Part shown: positions 23,861 to 33,354 of the stretch, in pieces
How positions within the stretch are numbered: position 1 is the first letter of the stretch
Layout: each line of letters begins with the position of its first letter
DNA from: Chitinophaga pinensis
Lineage (GTDB): Bacteria > Bacteroidota > Bacteroidia > UBA4408
Direction: 5' to 3'
NCBI GenBank assembly: GCA_945872355.1
Contig: CAMBZU010000026.1
Location: forward strand, 1 to 39,441
Length of the DNA stretch: 39,441 nt
Notes under the pieces: generated by a model
What the model saw: the letters and a program-made list of their open reading frames with translations, nothing else
Told to the model about the DNA's origin: nothing
Databases searched by the model: none
Program-made: the position numbers and the translations under genes

Positions 23861-25297
23861 TTAAAATTGAAAATAAATGAAACTTGATTGCTTAAAAACT
23901 CCCAAACAAATTATTAGGGTTAAAATTCCAATACTAAAAAATAAATCACGATAGATATACTTGCTATTATTGATCATATCTGGAGGGTAAATAAGCTCTA
24001 CAATTCCCATCAACAATATAGAAAAAGCGACTACAGCAAGACTAAATTTATTAAAAATAAAACCTAAATCATTGTTTTTTACATAAAATGTAAATGCTGA
24101 TGGTTCGTTAAATTTAAACATGTGTGATAAAAATGAATTAGCCGCTGACACACTTTCGGCCCTAAAATAAACCCAAGCAAGCGTAACCATTATAAAAGTT
24201 GTAATTATCGCTATCGTATTGCTGATCCAATTATTATTAAACTTAATTTTAGCATATTGCTTATACAACATAAACAAAATTATAAAAACAGCATGAATGG
24301 CACCCCAAATTAAAAATGTCCAATTTGCACCATGCCAAAAACCACTTATAATAAAAACAATGGCCACATTCAAATACATTCTTTTTACAGGAACTCTGTT
24401 TCCACCAAGTGAAATATATAAATAATCTCTAAACCAAGTAGAAAGCGAAATATGCCACTTGGACCAAAACTCTTGTATATTTTTTGAAAAATAAGGTCTA
24501 TTGAAATTAGTCATTAAATTAAACCCCATTGTACGCGCTGCACCAATTGCGATATCAGAATAACCAGAAAAATCACAATAAATTTGAATAGAAAAAAACA
24601 CAGCTGCCAGCACCAAATTAAAATAGTGGTATTGATCAGGTTGTTCAAAAATGATGTTTACATAAATTGATAAACGGTCGGCAATTACAACTTTTTTAAA
24701 CATTCCCCAAAGCATTAGTCTAAATCCATCCAAAAATTGTTGCCCATTGAATGTATGTTTTTCATGAAACTGATGGAGCACATTTTGCGGTCGTTCAATT
24801 GGCCCTGCAACTAATTGTGGGTAAAACATAACGTATAAAGCATAAATACCAAAGTGTCGCTCAGCTTTTTGATTTCCTCTATAAACTTCAATGGTATAGC
24901 TCATTGCCTGAAAGGTATGAAATGAGAGACCTATCGGCAAGGCAATTTTTAGCAGTCGGGCATTCAAAGTAATGTCAATACCAAGAAATAACTCATTTAA
25001 ATTATCAATAAAAAAATTGTAATACTTAAATACAGCCAGAATGCCGATATTGGCTACTAAACTTAAAATGAGATAGTTTCTTTTTTTTTTACCTCCCGAT
25101 TTTTCAATTACAATTCCAGCAACATAATCAATGATAATAGTGAAAAACAATATTAATATGTAAACAGGAATAAAGGCTGCATAAAAAATACAACTTGCAA
25201 TGAGCAAATGTAGCCATCTAAATTTATGAGGTAACAGAAAATATAAAAGCGTTACAACAGGAAAAAAAATTAGAAATTCAAATGAATTAAATAACAT
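23861..25297 (-). CDS. MBOAT O-acetyltransferase, AlgI/DltB type
   Basis: 478 residues with about ten to twelve membrane segments. The two MBOAT histidines are present: His282 in EFWSKWHISLSTWFRDYLYI and His322 in SGFWHGANWTF; FYPQLVAGPIERP (158-170) and IYCDFSGYSDIAIG (239-252) are AlgI signatures. It should carry acetyl groups across the membrane for O-acetylation of an extracellular polymer. First gene of a four-gene operon with the SGNH protein, glycosyltransferase and AlgD-like dehydrogenase. The leader (25298-25360) holds GATTAATA/TATTAATC arms (25331-25359) and no clear -7 box. Confidence 0.95.
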   Translation of the reverse strand: MLFNSFEFLIFFPVVTLLYFLLPHKFRWLHLLIASCIFYAAFIPVYILILFFTIIIDYVAGIVIEKSGGKKKRNYLILSLVANIGILAVFKYYNFFIDNLNELFLGIDITLNARLLKIALPIGLSFHTFQAMSYTIEVYRGNQKAERHFGIYALYVMFYPQLVAGPIERPQNVLHQFHEKHTFNGQQFLDGFRLMLWGMFKKVVIADRLSIYVNIIFEQPDQYHYFNLVLAAVFFSIQIYCDFSGYSDIAIGAARTMGFNLMTNFNRPYFSKNIQEFWSKWHISLSTWFRDYLYISLGGNRVPVKRMYLNVAIVFIISGFWHGANWTFLIWGAIHAVFIILFMLYKQYAKIKFNNNWISNTIAIITTFIMVTLAWVYFRAESVSAANSFLSHMFKFNEPSAFTFYVKNNDLGFIFNKFSLAVVAFSILLMGIVELIYPPDMINNSKYIYRDLFFSIGILTLIICLGVFKQSSFIYFQF

Positions 25298-25681
25298 ATT
25301 TTTAATTACTCAAAATAATTGAGTTTATCGGATTAATAAAACCATTTTCTATATTAATCTATCATGTTTTTTTCTTGATAGCTGCTTTTATGTTATTAAT
25401 ATTTTGCAAAGTTATTCTTTTTAAAGACATAAAAAAGTGATTGATTGAAATACAAATGGCTTACTTGGCTCAATTAAAATTGGTTTATATTGTATATTAA
25501 TGTGGTTATAATACACTTAAATATTCTGCCCATATGTCAGCAATTATGTCAAACACGTTGCAATTATCTTATTCTGACTGAAAAAATGTCAATTATACTA
25601 TTGATTTCTCTATTGGCATGTTTTGTGTCAACTGGCAATCAGTCTAAAAAAATAATTGTTTAACCATAAAATAGTTTTAAA
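25298..25681. promoter_or_regulatory. Divergent promoter region of the polysaccharide operon and groESL
   Basis: 384 bp without genes. Four TGTCA words occur before groES (25535, 25547, 25587, 25626), the first two 12 bp apart. At 25613-25628 TTGGCATG-TTTT-GTGT matches the -24 half of a sigma-54 promoter fully (TTGGCATG) and the -12 half partly (GT in place of GC). No CIRCE inverted repeat (TTAGCACTC-N9-GAGTGCTAA) is present, so HrcA control looks absent. Which motif drives the heat-shock response is not determined. Confidence 0.4.
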
Positions 25682-25960
25682 ATGTCAAAAGTAAAAGTAC
25701 AACCTTTAGCCGACCGTGTATTGGTAGAAGCAGCAGCTGCAGAAGAAAAAACTGCAGGAGGAATTATTATACCAGATACGGCAAAAGAAAAACCACAACG
25801 TGGAAAAGTAATAGCTGTAGGAGCAGGTAAAAAAGATGAGCCAATGACTGTAAAAGTTGGAGATACCGTATTATATGGTAAATATGCAGGAACTGAGTTA
25901 AACGTAGAAGGTATTGATTACCTTATTATGCGTGAAAGCGACATTTTTGCGATTATCTAA
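25682..25960 (+). CDS. groES: Co-chaperonin GroES
   Basis: 92 residues with the full GroES sequence: [11 protein letters not shown], mobile loop around [27 protein letters not shown], and the roof and C-terminal strand ending [13 protein letters not shown]. It caps the GroEL ring as a heptamer and forms the folding chamber. 45 bp separate its stop from groEL, so the two are surely one operon. Confidence 0.98.
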   Translation: MSKVKVQPLADRVLVEAAAAEEKTAGGIIIPDTAKEKPQRGKVIAVGAGKKDEPMTVKVGDTVLYGKYAGTELNVEGIDYLIMRESDIFAII

Positions 25961-25999
25961 ACTAATTAAAAAATTAAATTTAACAACCTAAAATAATAA

Positions 26000-27643
<1,644 letters not shown>

Positions 27644-27668
27644 GCTATCTTCAACCAAATTAAAAGAA

Positions 27669-27699
27669 AGGAGTACTCGAAAAGGGTGCTCCTTTTTTT
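27669..27699 (+). terminator. Terminator of groESL
   Basis: AGGAGTAC (27669-27676) pairs with GTGCTCCT (27686-27693, one G-T pair) and is followed by a T-run to 27699. A related but less perfect copy of this stretch lies at 29643-29675. Confidence 0.85.
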
Positions 27700-27717
27700 G
27701 TGCGATATATTTCTTTT

Positions 27718-27850
27718 GGGCACCTCCCTCCGTCCCGATTCCGAAGCTTCGGAATCGGGACGGAGGGACTGGGCCATTCGCTGTATCTTTTTTATTGTAC
27801 TGCTATGGTAGCAAAACAAAAAAGGATGTCGCTGTTGTCCCTTGTGCGGG
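27718..27850 (+). repeat. Dispersed two-hairpin intergenic element, copy 3, with a 44-bp perfect palindrome
   Basis: Begins GGGCAC, followed by a perfect palindrome at 27725-27768 (22-base halves meeting at AAGCTT), then ACTGGGCCATTCGCTGTATC, a second A/T-stemmed hairpin (TTTTTT...AAAAAA around GTACTGCTATGGTAGC), then GGATGTCGCTGTTGTCCCTTGTGCG. The islands are the same as in copies 1 and 2. It lies 19 bp after the groEL terminator in the same direction. Confidence 0.8.
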
Positions 27851-27953
27851 TTTCTATCATCTTTGTCTTTCAGTGGGATACTTGTTTCGTTGAATGGCAT
27901 ACCTTCTAAATTTTGCTTTCCGCGATATTATTGCTCTTTACTTTAAAATTTAA

Positions 27954-28086
27954 TCTCGAACACTTCCTTTTAAAAGTTACCTGCTGTATGGTAATTTATT
28001 GCGATGTGTTTACTTGCAACTTATAAGCTTGAAATTCAATTCCAAACTCAGTTTTTATGCAACTAATTCGCTGGGAGTGTTCGAGA
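27954..28086. mobile_element. 133-bp MITE-like element with 14-bp terminal inverted repeats and flanking TAA
   Basis: TCTCGAACACTTCC at 27954-27967 and GGGAGTGTTCGAGA at 28073-28086 are inverted repeats with one mismatch. Both are flanked by TAA (27951-27953 and 28087-28089), as a 3-bp target duplication would be. The interior holds no gene. This fits a miniature inverted-repeat element moved by a full-length transposon elsewhere; no transposase is in the window. Confidence 0.6.
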
Positions 28087-28169
28087 TAATCTAATTAATT
28101 TTACTATCAAGGCAACATATATTTTCATTCAGCGTCTTTATTTAATATCACAGTTAAAGTCTTTTTTTA

Positions 28170-28694
28170 ATGAAAATAATTAAAACTCTTACAATAGCCA
28201 TTTTCTTCCTTGGTCAAACAATAATATCAAATGCACAATCAATGCAAGTTAATTTTGTTGATCAAACCCACACCCAATACAACTTGAGTGACATTGTTAG
28301 AATTAACTACCAGAATGACAGTATTAAATTGACTTTGGTTGATGAAAGCACTTACATCTGGAGTTTTATCTCTGCACGATCTTTTCAATTTTTTCATGGG
28401 AATGTTAGTATGGATAAAATCTTAAATGAAATCAACAGCATAAATATTCAAATCTTTCCTAATCCAACTAATGATATGATTTATGTGACTTTTAAATCAA
28501 ATAAAACTGAATTTATTGAAATTGACATTTTTGATATGCAAGGAAGGTATGTCATGAGCGCATTTAACGGACCATTTGATGAACGATCGAATCCAATCAT
28601 TATACATACCAATAACTTAAGAAATGGCCAATACCAGTTTACCTTTAAAACAAGTAAATTCTTAAAAACAAAAAGCCTAATTATAAATCATTAA
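28170..28694 (+). CDS. Small exported protein with T9SS C-terminal sorting domain
   Basis: 174 residues with a signal peptide (about 1-22, ending SNAQ). Residues about 25-80 form a short beta-rich domain (MQVNFVDQTHTQYNLSDIVRINY). The rest is a T9SS type A tail: IQIFPNPTNDMIYVTF, IDIFDMQGRYVM, LRNGQYQFTFKTSKFLKTKSLIIN. Cargo this small carries hardly any domain besides the export signal. The same N-terminal theme (a quantity compared with a line) reappears at the start of the next gene (VRMNLFTQSGYVWQFPTDSIDSLNF), 12 bp further, so the two are probably cotranscribed and related. Function unknown. Confidence 0.8.
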   Translation: MKIIKTLTIAIFFLGQTIISNAQSMQVNFVDQTHTQYNLSDIVRINYQNDSIKLTLVDESTYIWSFISARSFQFFHGNVSMDKILNEINSINIQIFPNPTNDMIYVTFKSNKTEFIEIDIFDMQGRYVMSAFNGPFDERSNPIIIHTNNLRNGQYQFTFKTSKFLKTKSLIINH

Positions 28695-28706
28695 AAAAAG
28701 ATACAA

Positions 28707-29552
28707 ATGAAATTTGCAATAATTTGCCTAATGCCATTGTTTTTTTTAAAGACAAATGCACAAGTAAGAATGAACTTATTTACCCAATCTGGTTATGTAT
28801 GGCAGTTTCCAACTGATAGTATTGATAGCTTGAATTTTTCGCTTGATACAAACAATAGTCTATTAAATATTCATAAACATAATGGAAATATAGCTCAATT
28901 TCCTTTAAATCTTATTGATAGTATAAATCATAGATTTGGTTTTTACAGTGTTGGAAATGGTATTTCCGATTCTGAAGGAAACCATTATAATTCAATAATA
29001 TTAAATAATGGACAAGAATGGACGACTGAAAACTTAAGAACAAGCACCTATTCGAATGGAGATAGCATTTTAAATTTAATTGATTCAATGTCATGGGAAA
29101 ACTCAACGGTTGGATTATGGTGCTATTATAATAATGATGTTCAATTTAATATTCCATATGGCAAATTATATAATTGGTACACTGCAGCAGATGTGCGCAA
29201 TGCATGTCCTATTGGATGGCACGTTGCAACTAATTGGGACTGGCAACTTTTGACAAATTATTTGGGAACAATAAATCTTGGAGGTTTAATGAAATCGATA
29301 GATTCAACTTATTGGCAAAGCCCAAATTTAAATGCAACTAATGAGAGTGGTTTTTCTGGATTACCTGGTGGCACTCGATCTGGCACAAGCAACAATTTTT
29401 ATTATTTAGGGCAAACTGGAATTTGGTGGTCATCAACACAAGCTACCACTCTAACTGGTTGGTATAGACTACTCAGTTTCAATTCAAACAATTTACATGG
29501 TAGTTGTTTCAATAAGAACTTGGGGTTATCAATTCGTTGCGTAAAAGATTAA
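28707..29552 (+). CDS. FISUMP-domain exported protein
   Basis: 281 residues with a signal peptide (about 1-19). After a short beta-rich N-terminal part, residues about 95-280 match the Fibrobacter succinogenes major paralogous (FISUMP) domain: QEWTTENLRTSTYSNGDSI, YGKLYNWYTAADVRNACPIGWHVATNWDWQLL, FSGLPGGTRSG, GIWWSSTQ and the end LGLSIRCVKD. The family is common in secreted or surface proteins of Fibrobacter and Bacteroidota; its molecular role is not known, and it resembles the formylglycine-enzyme/C-type lectin fold family. There is no sorting tail, unlike its neighbour. Confidence 0.88.
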   Translation: MKFAIICLMPLFFLKTNAQVRMNLFTQSGYVWQFPTDSIDSLNFSLDTNNSLLNIHKHNGNIAQFPLNLIDSINHRFGFYSVGNGISDSEGNHYNSIILNNGQEWTTENLRTSTYSNGDSILNLIDSMSWENSTVGLWCYYNNDVQFNIPYGKLYNWYTAADVRNACPIGWHVATNWDWQLLTNYLGTINLGGLMKSIDSTYWQSPNLNATNESGFSGLPGGTRSGTSNNFYYLGQTGIWWSSTQATTLTGWYRLLSFNSNNLHGSCFNKNLGLSIRCVKD

Positions 29553-29642
29553 ACTAATTTTAATAAATCATTGAATACTGTTTTATTCGTCAATGCCAAT
29601 CAAAAAATAATTTGATGAAAGTAAATTTGTACACATAATCAG

Positions 29643-29675
29643 AAAGGCAGTATCCGAGAAGGCACTCCTTTTTTT
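29643..29675 (+). terminator. Weak terminator after the FISUMP gene
   Basis: AAAGG...CCTTT with internal AGT/ACT and CC/GG pairs, followed by seven T. It is bulged, but sequence and layout are very like the groEL terminator at 27669-27699. Confidence 0.5.
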
Positions 29676-29807
29676 GTGTAATAAACCGATGATAGACCTT
29701 TATGCAGTTATTAAGAATTTCTTGTTCAAAATGATTTTATTTTATTGAAATTAAAACATTTTTCAATTGCTTTTTTTCATACTATTACAACATATTTAAA
29801 AGCAGAA

Positions 29808-29945
29808 ATGAGTTCAATTAAAATTAAGTCATCTTTAATTATTGTTGTTGCCTTAATAGCGCTATGCAGCATTTCTTCTTGTAGAACACATGGCAAGGGC
29901 TGCCCAAGTTATGGCAGTGTTGCTAAAACAAAAAAGCAAGCTTAA
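29808..29945 (+). CDS. Tiny lipoprotein with C-terminal CPSYG motif
   Basis: 45 residues from the ATG at 29808: SSIKIKSSLIIVVALIALCSISSC is a lipoprotein signal with lipobox ISSC (Cys24), followed by the mature stretch RTHGKGCPSYGSVAKTKKQA. Small Bacteroidota lipoproteins ending in C-P-x-Y-G are common in my experience; their role is unknown. An upstream in-frame TTG at 29745 would put 21 residues before the signal and is rejected. The stretch 29676-29807 is otherwise non-coding. Confidence 0.65.
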   Translation: MSSIKIKSSLIIVVALIALCSISSCRTHGKGCPSYGSVAKTKKQA

Positions 29946-30389
29946 AAACCTGCTATTCATTTTTCTATTCCTTAATATTTTCATCTAAATCCAGCTTTAA
30001 TTTATTTTAGCATCTTGCTATGTGCCAAAAGTTGACCTCTTTTATGGCAATTCGAAAATATAGGTTTATTAGTTTTACCATATTAATGCAACAAATTAGA
30101 GAACAGATTGAAATATTTATGCTGGTTTACAGGATAAAATATTTACTTAAGCATGTTGGTAATTTCTAATTATTAGGTTTGGATAATGGAAAGAATAACT
30201 GAGCAAAACAAGTGTGTTATTGATCATTAACTTTATATATGCAAGCCAATTTATTGATCTTGCTTGGTTCAAATTTGTAATAAATTACAAATAATAAAGT
30301 AGCGCTTACAATAGCGATAGATTAAAAAATAAAAACATTTTTAATACTTTTACAAAATCAATGAGCTACTGAATCAAAACAATTAGCAT
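29946..30389. other. Non-coding stretch
   Basis: About 440 AT-rich bases with stops in all frames. No tRNA, hairpin of note or clear promoter box was found. A GGTTCAAAT at about 30266 resembles a tRNA T-loop, but no pairing stems surround it. Confidence 0.4.
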
Positions 30390-30479
30390 ATGAATGTAAA
30401 TTTTACACCAGTTTTAATTGTATCAATGGCATTGGCATTGTTAAATTACAAATTCAAATTAAAAATTATTTTTAGATGA
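30390..30479 (+). CDS. Possible 29-residue hydrophobic leader peptide, coupled to the next gene
   Basis: ATG at 30390 opens MNVNFTPVLIVSMALALLNY, then a basic end, stopping with TGA at 30477-30479, which overlaps the next ATG (30476) as ATGA. Such a 4-bp overlap is typical of translational coupling. It might be a real small membrane protein, a leader, or the leftover C-terminal end of a lost membrane protein; the AT-rich DNA can also give such a frame by chance. Confidence 0.3.
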   Translation: MNVNFTPVLIVSMALALLNYKFKLKIIFR

Positions 30480-31009
30480 AAATTATTAAAATTACGCTTT
30501 TAATTATCGTTGCTATAAGTGCGCTATTGCTTATTATAGCCTTATTTTTACCAAAAGATTATAACGTAAGCCGAAGCATCGTAATCCATCGTGGGCAGGC
30601 GGAAGTTTTTAATTACGTTAAAATCATCGACAACCAAAAATACTATAGCATTTGGGTAATGGAAGATCCAAAATCACTAATGTCATTCAAAGGCGTAGAT
30701 GGCACCATTGGCTATATTTCTGCTTGGGATAGTCAAAATAAAAATGTTGGAAAAGGGGAACAAGAAATTATGAAAATTAGTGCCGAACGCATAGATGTAG
30801 ATTTAAGATTTGTAAGACCATTTAAAAGTGAATCAAAAGCCGCAACTATATGCAAAGCAATTGATGCCAATAATACACAAGTAACTAATGAATTTTACGG
30901 GCATTCGAGCTACCCAATGAACTTAATGACCGTATTTATGAAAGGCATGTTGGGTGATGCAATGCAAAAAAACCTAACTAATTTAAAAGGGATATTAGAG
31001 AAAAAATAA
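30476..31009 (+). CDS. Membrane-anchored SRPBCC (START/polyketide-cyclase-like) protein
   Basis: 177 residues with an N-terminal membrane anchor (about 5-25, LLIIVAISALLLIIALFL), then a SRPBCC fold: YNVSRSIVIHRGQAEVFNYVKIIDNQKYYSIWVMEDP (first strand and the helix pair), strands around GTIGYISAWDSQNKNVGKGEQEI, and the long C-terminal helix GDAMQKNLTNLKGILEKK. Such proteins bind hydrophobic ligands in a deep pocket; the ligand is unknown. Its start overlaps a 29-codon frame by 4 bp. Confidence 0.88.
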   Translation: MKIIKITLLIIVAISALLLIIALFLPKDYNVSRSIVIHRGQAEVFNYVKIIDNQKYYSIWVMEDPKSLMSFKGVDGTIGYISAWDSQNKNVGKGEQEIMKISAERIDVDLRFVRPFKSESKAATICKAIDANNTQVTNEFYGHSSYPMNLMTVFMKGMLGDAMQKNLTNLKGILEKK

Positions 31010-31028
31010 ACTTCTGATAAATGTAAAA

Positions 31029-31244
31029 TCAATCAGGAATTACTCCAGTATTTTTGAACACTTCTGTTCCAATACTATAAGCAGTGAATTTCTTATTTTT
31101 TTTAATGATCCTGAATTTATTAACTGCTTTCCCTAGTTTGATAGCAGTCCAATTTTTACCGCCATCAATAGTTTGGTAAGCGTTGTTCATACCTCCTACC
31201 CAACCATAATCATTCGTAACAAAACCTTTTTTTTTGCTTGCATC
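31029..31244 (-). pseudogene. Remnant of a BNR/Asp-box repeat protein (C-terminal part)
   Basis: On the minus strand a frame open from 31244 (just after TAA) to TGA at 31029 encodes 71 residues: KKGFVTNDYGWVGGMNNAYQ, then TIDGGKNWTAIKLGKAVNKF. GWVGG plus the Asp-box-like TIDGGKNWT is typical of Ycf48/BNR propeller repeats. There is no start codon or signal peptide in frame; an ATG at about 31243 is in another frame, across a run of nine A. A leftover end of a larger gene is the best reading. It lies just 27 bp beyond the end of the redoxin gene, in the same direction. Confidence 0.75.
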
Positions 31245-31271
31245 TTAATAAGTTTAAAATGCAAATTAAAG

Positions 31272-31883
31272 CTATTTTCTAAAATGTATTTGACAACCTA
31301 TTGATTTAGTTTCTGCAATTTGGGGGCTATTGCCTTTTAACTGTGCTTCTACTGCCAAGGATAAATAAGGATTTTGAACTTTATCTGGTTCGGCGCCATT
31401 ATCATCAATAGCACCATTATACTTCACAACCCATTTATTATTTTCTTTCCAAATTAGATAAGCATGTGGCGTTTTATCGGCTTTAAATTGTTTAGCTACT
31501 TTTTGGCTGCCATCATACAAATAAGGGAAATTAAATTTTTCATTTTGCGCCTTTTCAACCATATTTAAATAGCTGTCTGTTTCATATTGAATTGTATCTG
31601 TTGAACTAATTGCGATAAGAGCTACACCTATTGCCGCATATTTTTCATTAAGTGCGTTCAACCTTTCTGGATATAATTTTGCAAATGGACAATGATTACA
31701 GGTAAATACTATCATAAACCCTTTGGCATTTGGATATTCTTTTAAAGAAACAAATTTACCATCAGTGTTTTTCAAACTAAAATCATTCACCGTTTTCTCT
31801 ACTGTTTTCTTAGGTAAAAAATTGGTAAAACTTGTAATTAATAAGAATGAAAATAAGCTTGTGATTCCTAAAAATAATTTCAT
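31272..31883 (-). CDS. Exported peroxiredoxin/thioredoxin-like protein with CNHC motif
   Basis: 203 residues, signal peptide about 1-22. The AhpC/TSA-type thioredoxin fold starts at VNDFSLKNTDGKFVSL (32-47); the motif TCNHCPF places cysteines at 62 and 65, a CxxC with Asn-His between. DKTPHAYLIW supplies the cis-proline loop. It is usually annotated as a redoxin/thioredoxin-family protein; it might act as a periplasmic thiol reductase or peroxidase. ATG overlaps the stop of the upstream TlpA-like gene by 4 bp, so they form one operon with the protein at 32364. Partner unknown. Confidence 0.88.
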   Translation of the reverse strand: MKLFLGITSLFSFLLITSFTNFLPKKTVEKTVNDFSLKNTDGKFVSLKEYPNAKGFMIVFTCNHCPFAKLYPERLNALNEKYAAIGVALIAISSTDTIQYETDSYLNMVEKAQNEKFNFPYLYDGSQKVAKQFKADKTPHAYLIWKENNKWVVKYNGAIDDNGAEPDKVQNPYLSLAVEAQLKGNSPQIAETKSIGCQIHFRK

Positions 31884-32374
31884 GGCAAATATTTTTTTAA
31901 TGTTGAATTGGAAAGGCTATTGGATATAAATTTATTGTATTTTTTTTGTTGATTCACAATTAATGTTGCAGGTATGGCACCGCTCCATTCTTTATTAATT
32001 TTATTCATCCAATTGTTTGGATCCGATTCATTCAATAGATAAATTTTTTGTGTAAGTTTTAAATTATTCACCAACGGAACTAAACTTTGTTGATAGGTAT
32101 TTACCATATCTAAACTTACATAAATCACCTTTACTTTTTGATTGCTTTGCTCTTTCGCAAACAATTCAAAATCTGGCAATTCTTTGATACACGGGGCACA
32201 CCATGAAGCAAAAAAATTGATATAATAAGTTGTATCGCTCTTATTTAAAAAAACTTGTTGCAATTTATTGAAATCAACAATTTCAATATTACTTTGTGCG
32301 TGGGCAATATCAGCGCAACTGAATATAGCTGCGCTGAAGAACATGATATATTTATTAAACAATTTACTCAACAA
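31880..32374 (-). CDS. TlpA-like periplasmic thioredoxin
   Basis: 164 residues with a signal sequence (about 1-26, ending AHAQ) and a thioredoxin fold: YYINFFASWCAPCIKELPDF with Cys59 and Cys62. Family members keep cysteines of exported proteins reduced, for example during cytochrome c or copper-centre assembly. The long form begins at TTG (32374 or 32371) and overlaps the preceding gene's end by up to 11 bp; it supplies a basic n-region (LSKLFNKYI). The ATG at 32344 gives a signal without basic residues, so the TTG start is preferred. The sheet-terminal cis-Pro is in GAIPATLIV. Confidence 0.88.
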   Translation of the reverse strand: MLSKLFNKYIMFFSAAIFSCADIAHAQSNIEIVDFNKLQQVFLNKSDTTYYINFFASWCAPCIKELPDFELFAKEQSNQKVKVIYVSLDMVNTYQQSLVPLVNNLKLTQKIYLLNESDPNNWMNKINKEWSGAIPATLIVNQQKKYNKFISNSLSNSTLKKYLP

Positions 32375-33248
32375 CTATTTTCTTTACACTTGTTTGGCCT
32401 GTTTGTGCTTCAATAATTTTACAATAATAAATTCCGGCATTCAAAGTTTCAATAGCAATGCCATTCATCAAATTTTGATTTTGAACCAGCATAACCAATT
32501 CGCCTAAAGCATTATAAATTGCAACATTTGCAATTATTGAACTTGCATTTGAAAAATATAATTTTTCGTTGGCAGGATTTGGATAAAGATTTATTTCACT
32601 TTGATTATTCGACTTTATTCCACTGGTTGTGTTGGTAACAAAAGCCAAATCATCCACCAATAACACAGAGCCTAATATGGCAGCAGCAGGAGGAATTAGG
32701 TTGGTATTTGACAACTCAATCACAGCCGAATCTGGTATTGCATTCGAGTTATAACTAATAGGTAAACTAAAACGCGTGTAATTATTAGCTGCAGCCCCAG
32801 TGAGTATAGCGCTTCCAATATTTTCGCGCACATTATTTGTAATATCCCATCTTGAAATATCTACTTTTATGATAAAACTATCATTTAAATTTGGTGCGTA
32901 TTTAAACCAACCGGTAATACTATCGGGACGATCTGTAAAAGCATAACCTTTTACACCCGGATTGCCAGGCCCCATGCCTTGCGTGCCTGTATAGCAAATA
33001 CCTGGCAGTGTATCTAAAGTTTGTAATTGAGGATTTGTGAAAGTATCAGTAACCAATTTAATGGCAAAGGCACCACTATGCATATCGGTACTTTTACTTA
33101 CACTTGGTGGCCCACCCCATCCATTGGCTGACTCAAAAGGTCCAACCACACTCCAGCTTTCAAAACCAGCATTGGGTATATTTTGGGCATTTACTTGAAG
33201 CTTTAGCAGCGATAAAAGCATTAAAGAAGTAAGGAGATTTTTTGTCAT
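32364..33248 (-). CDS. Secreted beta-sandwich protein (PCMD/carbohydrate-binding-like) with T9SS tail
   Basis: 294 residues. Signal peptide about 1-21 (ending VNAQ); then IPNAGFESWSVVGPFESANGW, a start seen in PCMD and other galactose-binding-like domains, with DRPDSITGWFKY and VLLVDDLAFV as closing strands (residues about 22-205). T9SS sorting tail from about 220: NLYPNPANEKLYFSNA, IYNALGELVML, LNAGIYYCKII. It would be exported to the surface and bind glycans or glycoconjugates (inference). It has a TATATTTG box of its own 24 bp upstream and leads the three-gene unit with the two thioredoxin-fold proteins. Confidence 0.85.
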   Translation of the reverse strand: MTKNLLTSLMLLSLLKLQVNAQNIPNAGFESWSVVGPFESANGWGGPPSVSKSTDMHSGAFAIKLVTDTFTNPQLQTLDTLPGICYTGTQGMGPGNPGVKGYAFTDRPDSITGWFKYAPNLNDSFIIKVDISRWDITNNVRENIGSAILTGAAANNYTRFSLPISYNSNAIPDSAVIELSNTNLIPPAAAILGSVLLVDDLAFVTNTTSGIKSNNQSEINLYPNPANEKLYFSNASSIIANVAIYNALGELVMLVQNQNLMNGIAIETLNAGIYYCKIIEAQTGQTSVKKIVVE

Positions 33249-33272
33249 TTTAAATTTATTTTTTATTTAATG

Positions 33273-33280
33273 CAAATATA
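33273..33280 (-). promoter_or_regulatory. Putative -7 element of the T9SS/TlpA/redoxin unit
   Basis: TATATTTG on the minus strand (33280-33273), followed by C as in the extended consensus TAnnTTTGC, 24 bp before the ATG at 33248. Confidence 0.5.
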
Positions 33281-33354
33281 AGGAGACTAAAACTGTAAAT
33301 ATAATTAAGCGATAAAATGCTTTACAATAGCGGTAAATATGCTTTAATGCAAAA

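Noticed and set aside
25298-25681. CIRCE element before groES
   Set aside because: No TTAGCACTC-N9-GAGTGCTAA inverted repeat was found.
30262-30280. tRNA T-arm-like GGTTCAAAT
   Set aside because: No acceptor, D or anticodon stem can be paired around it.
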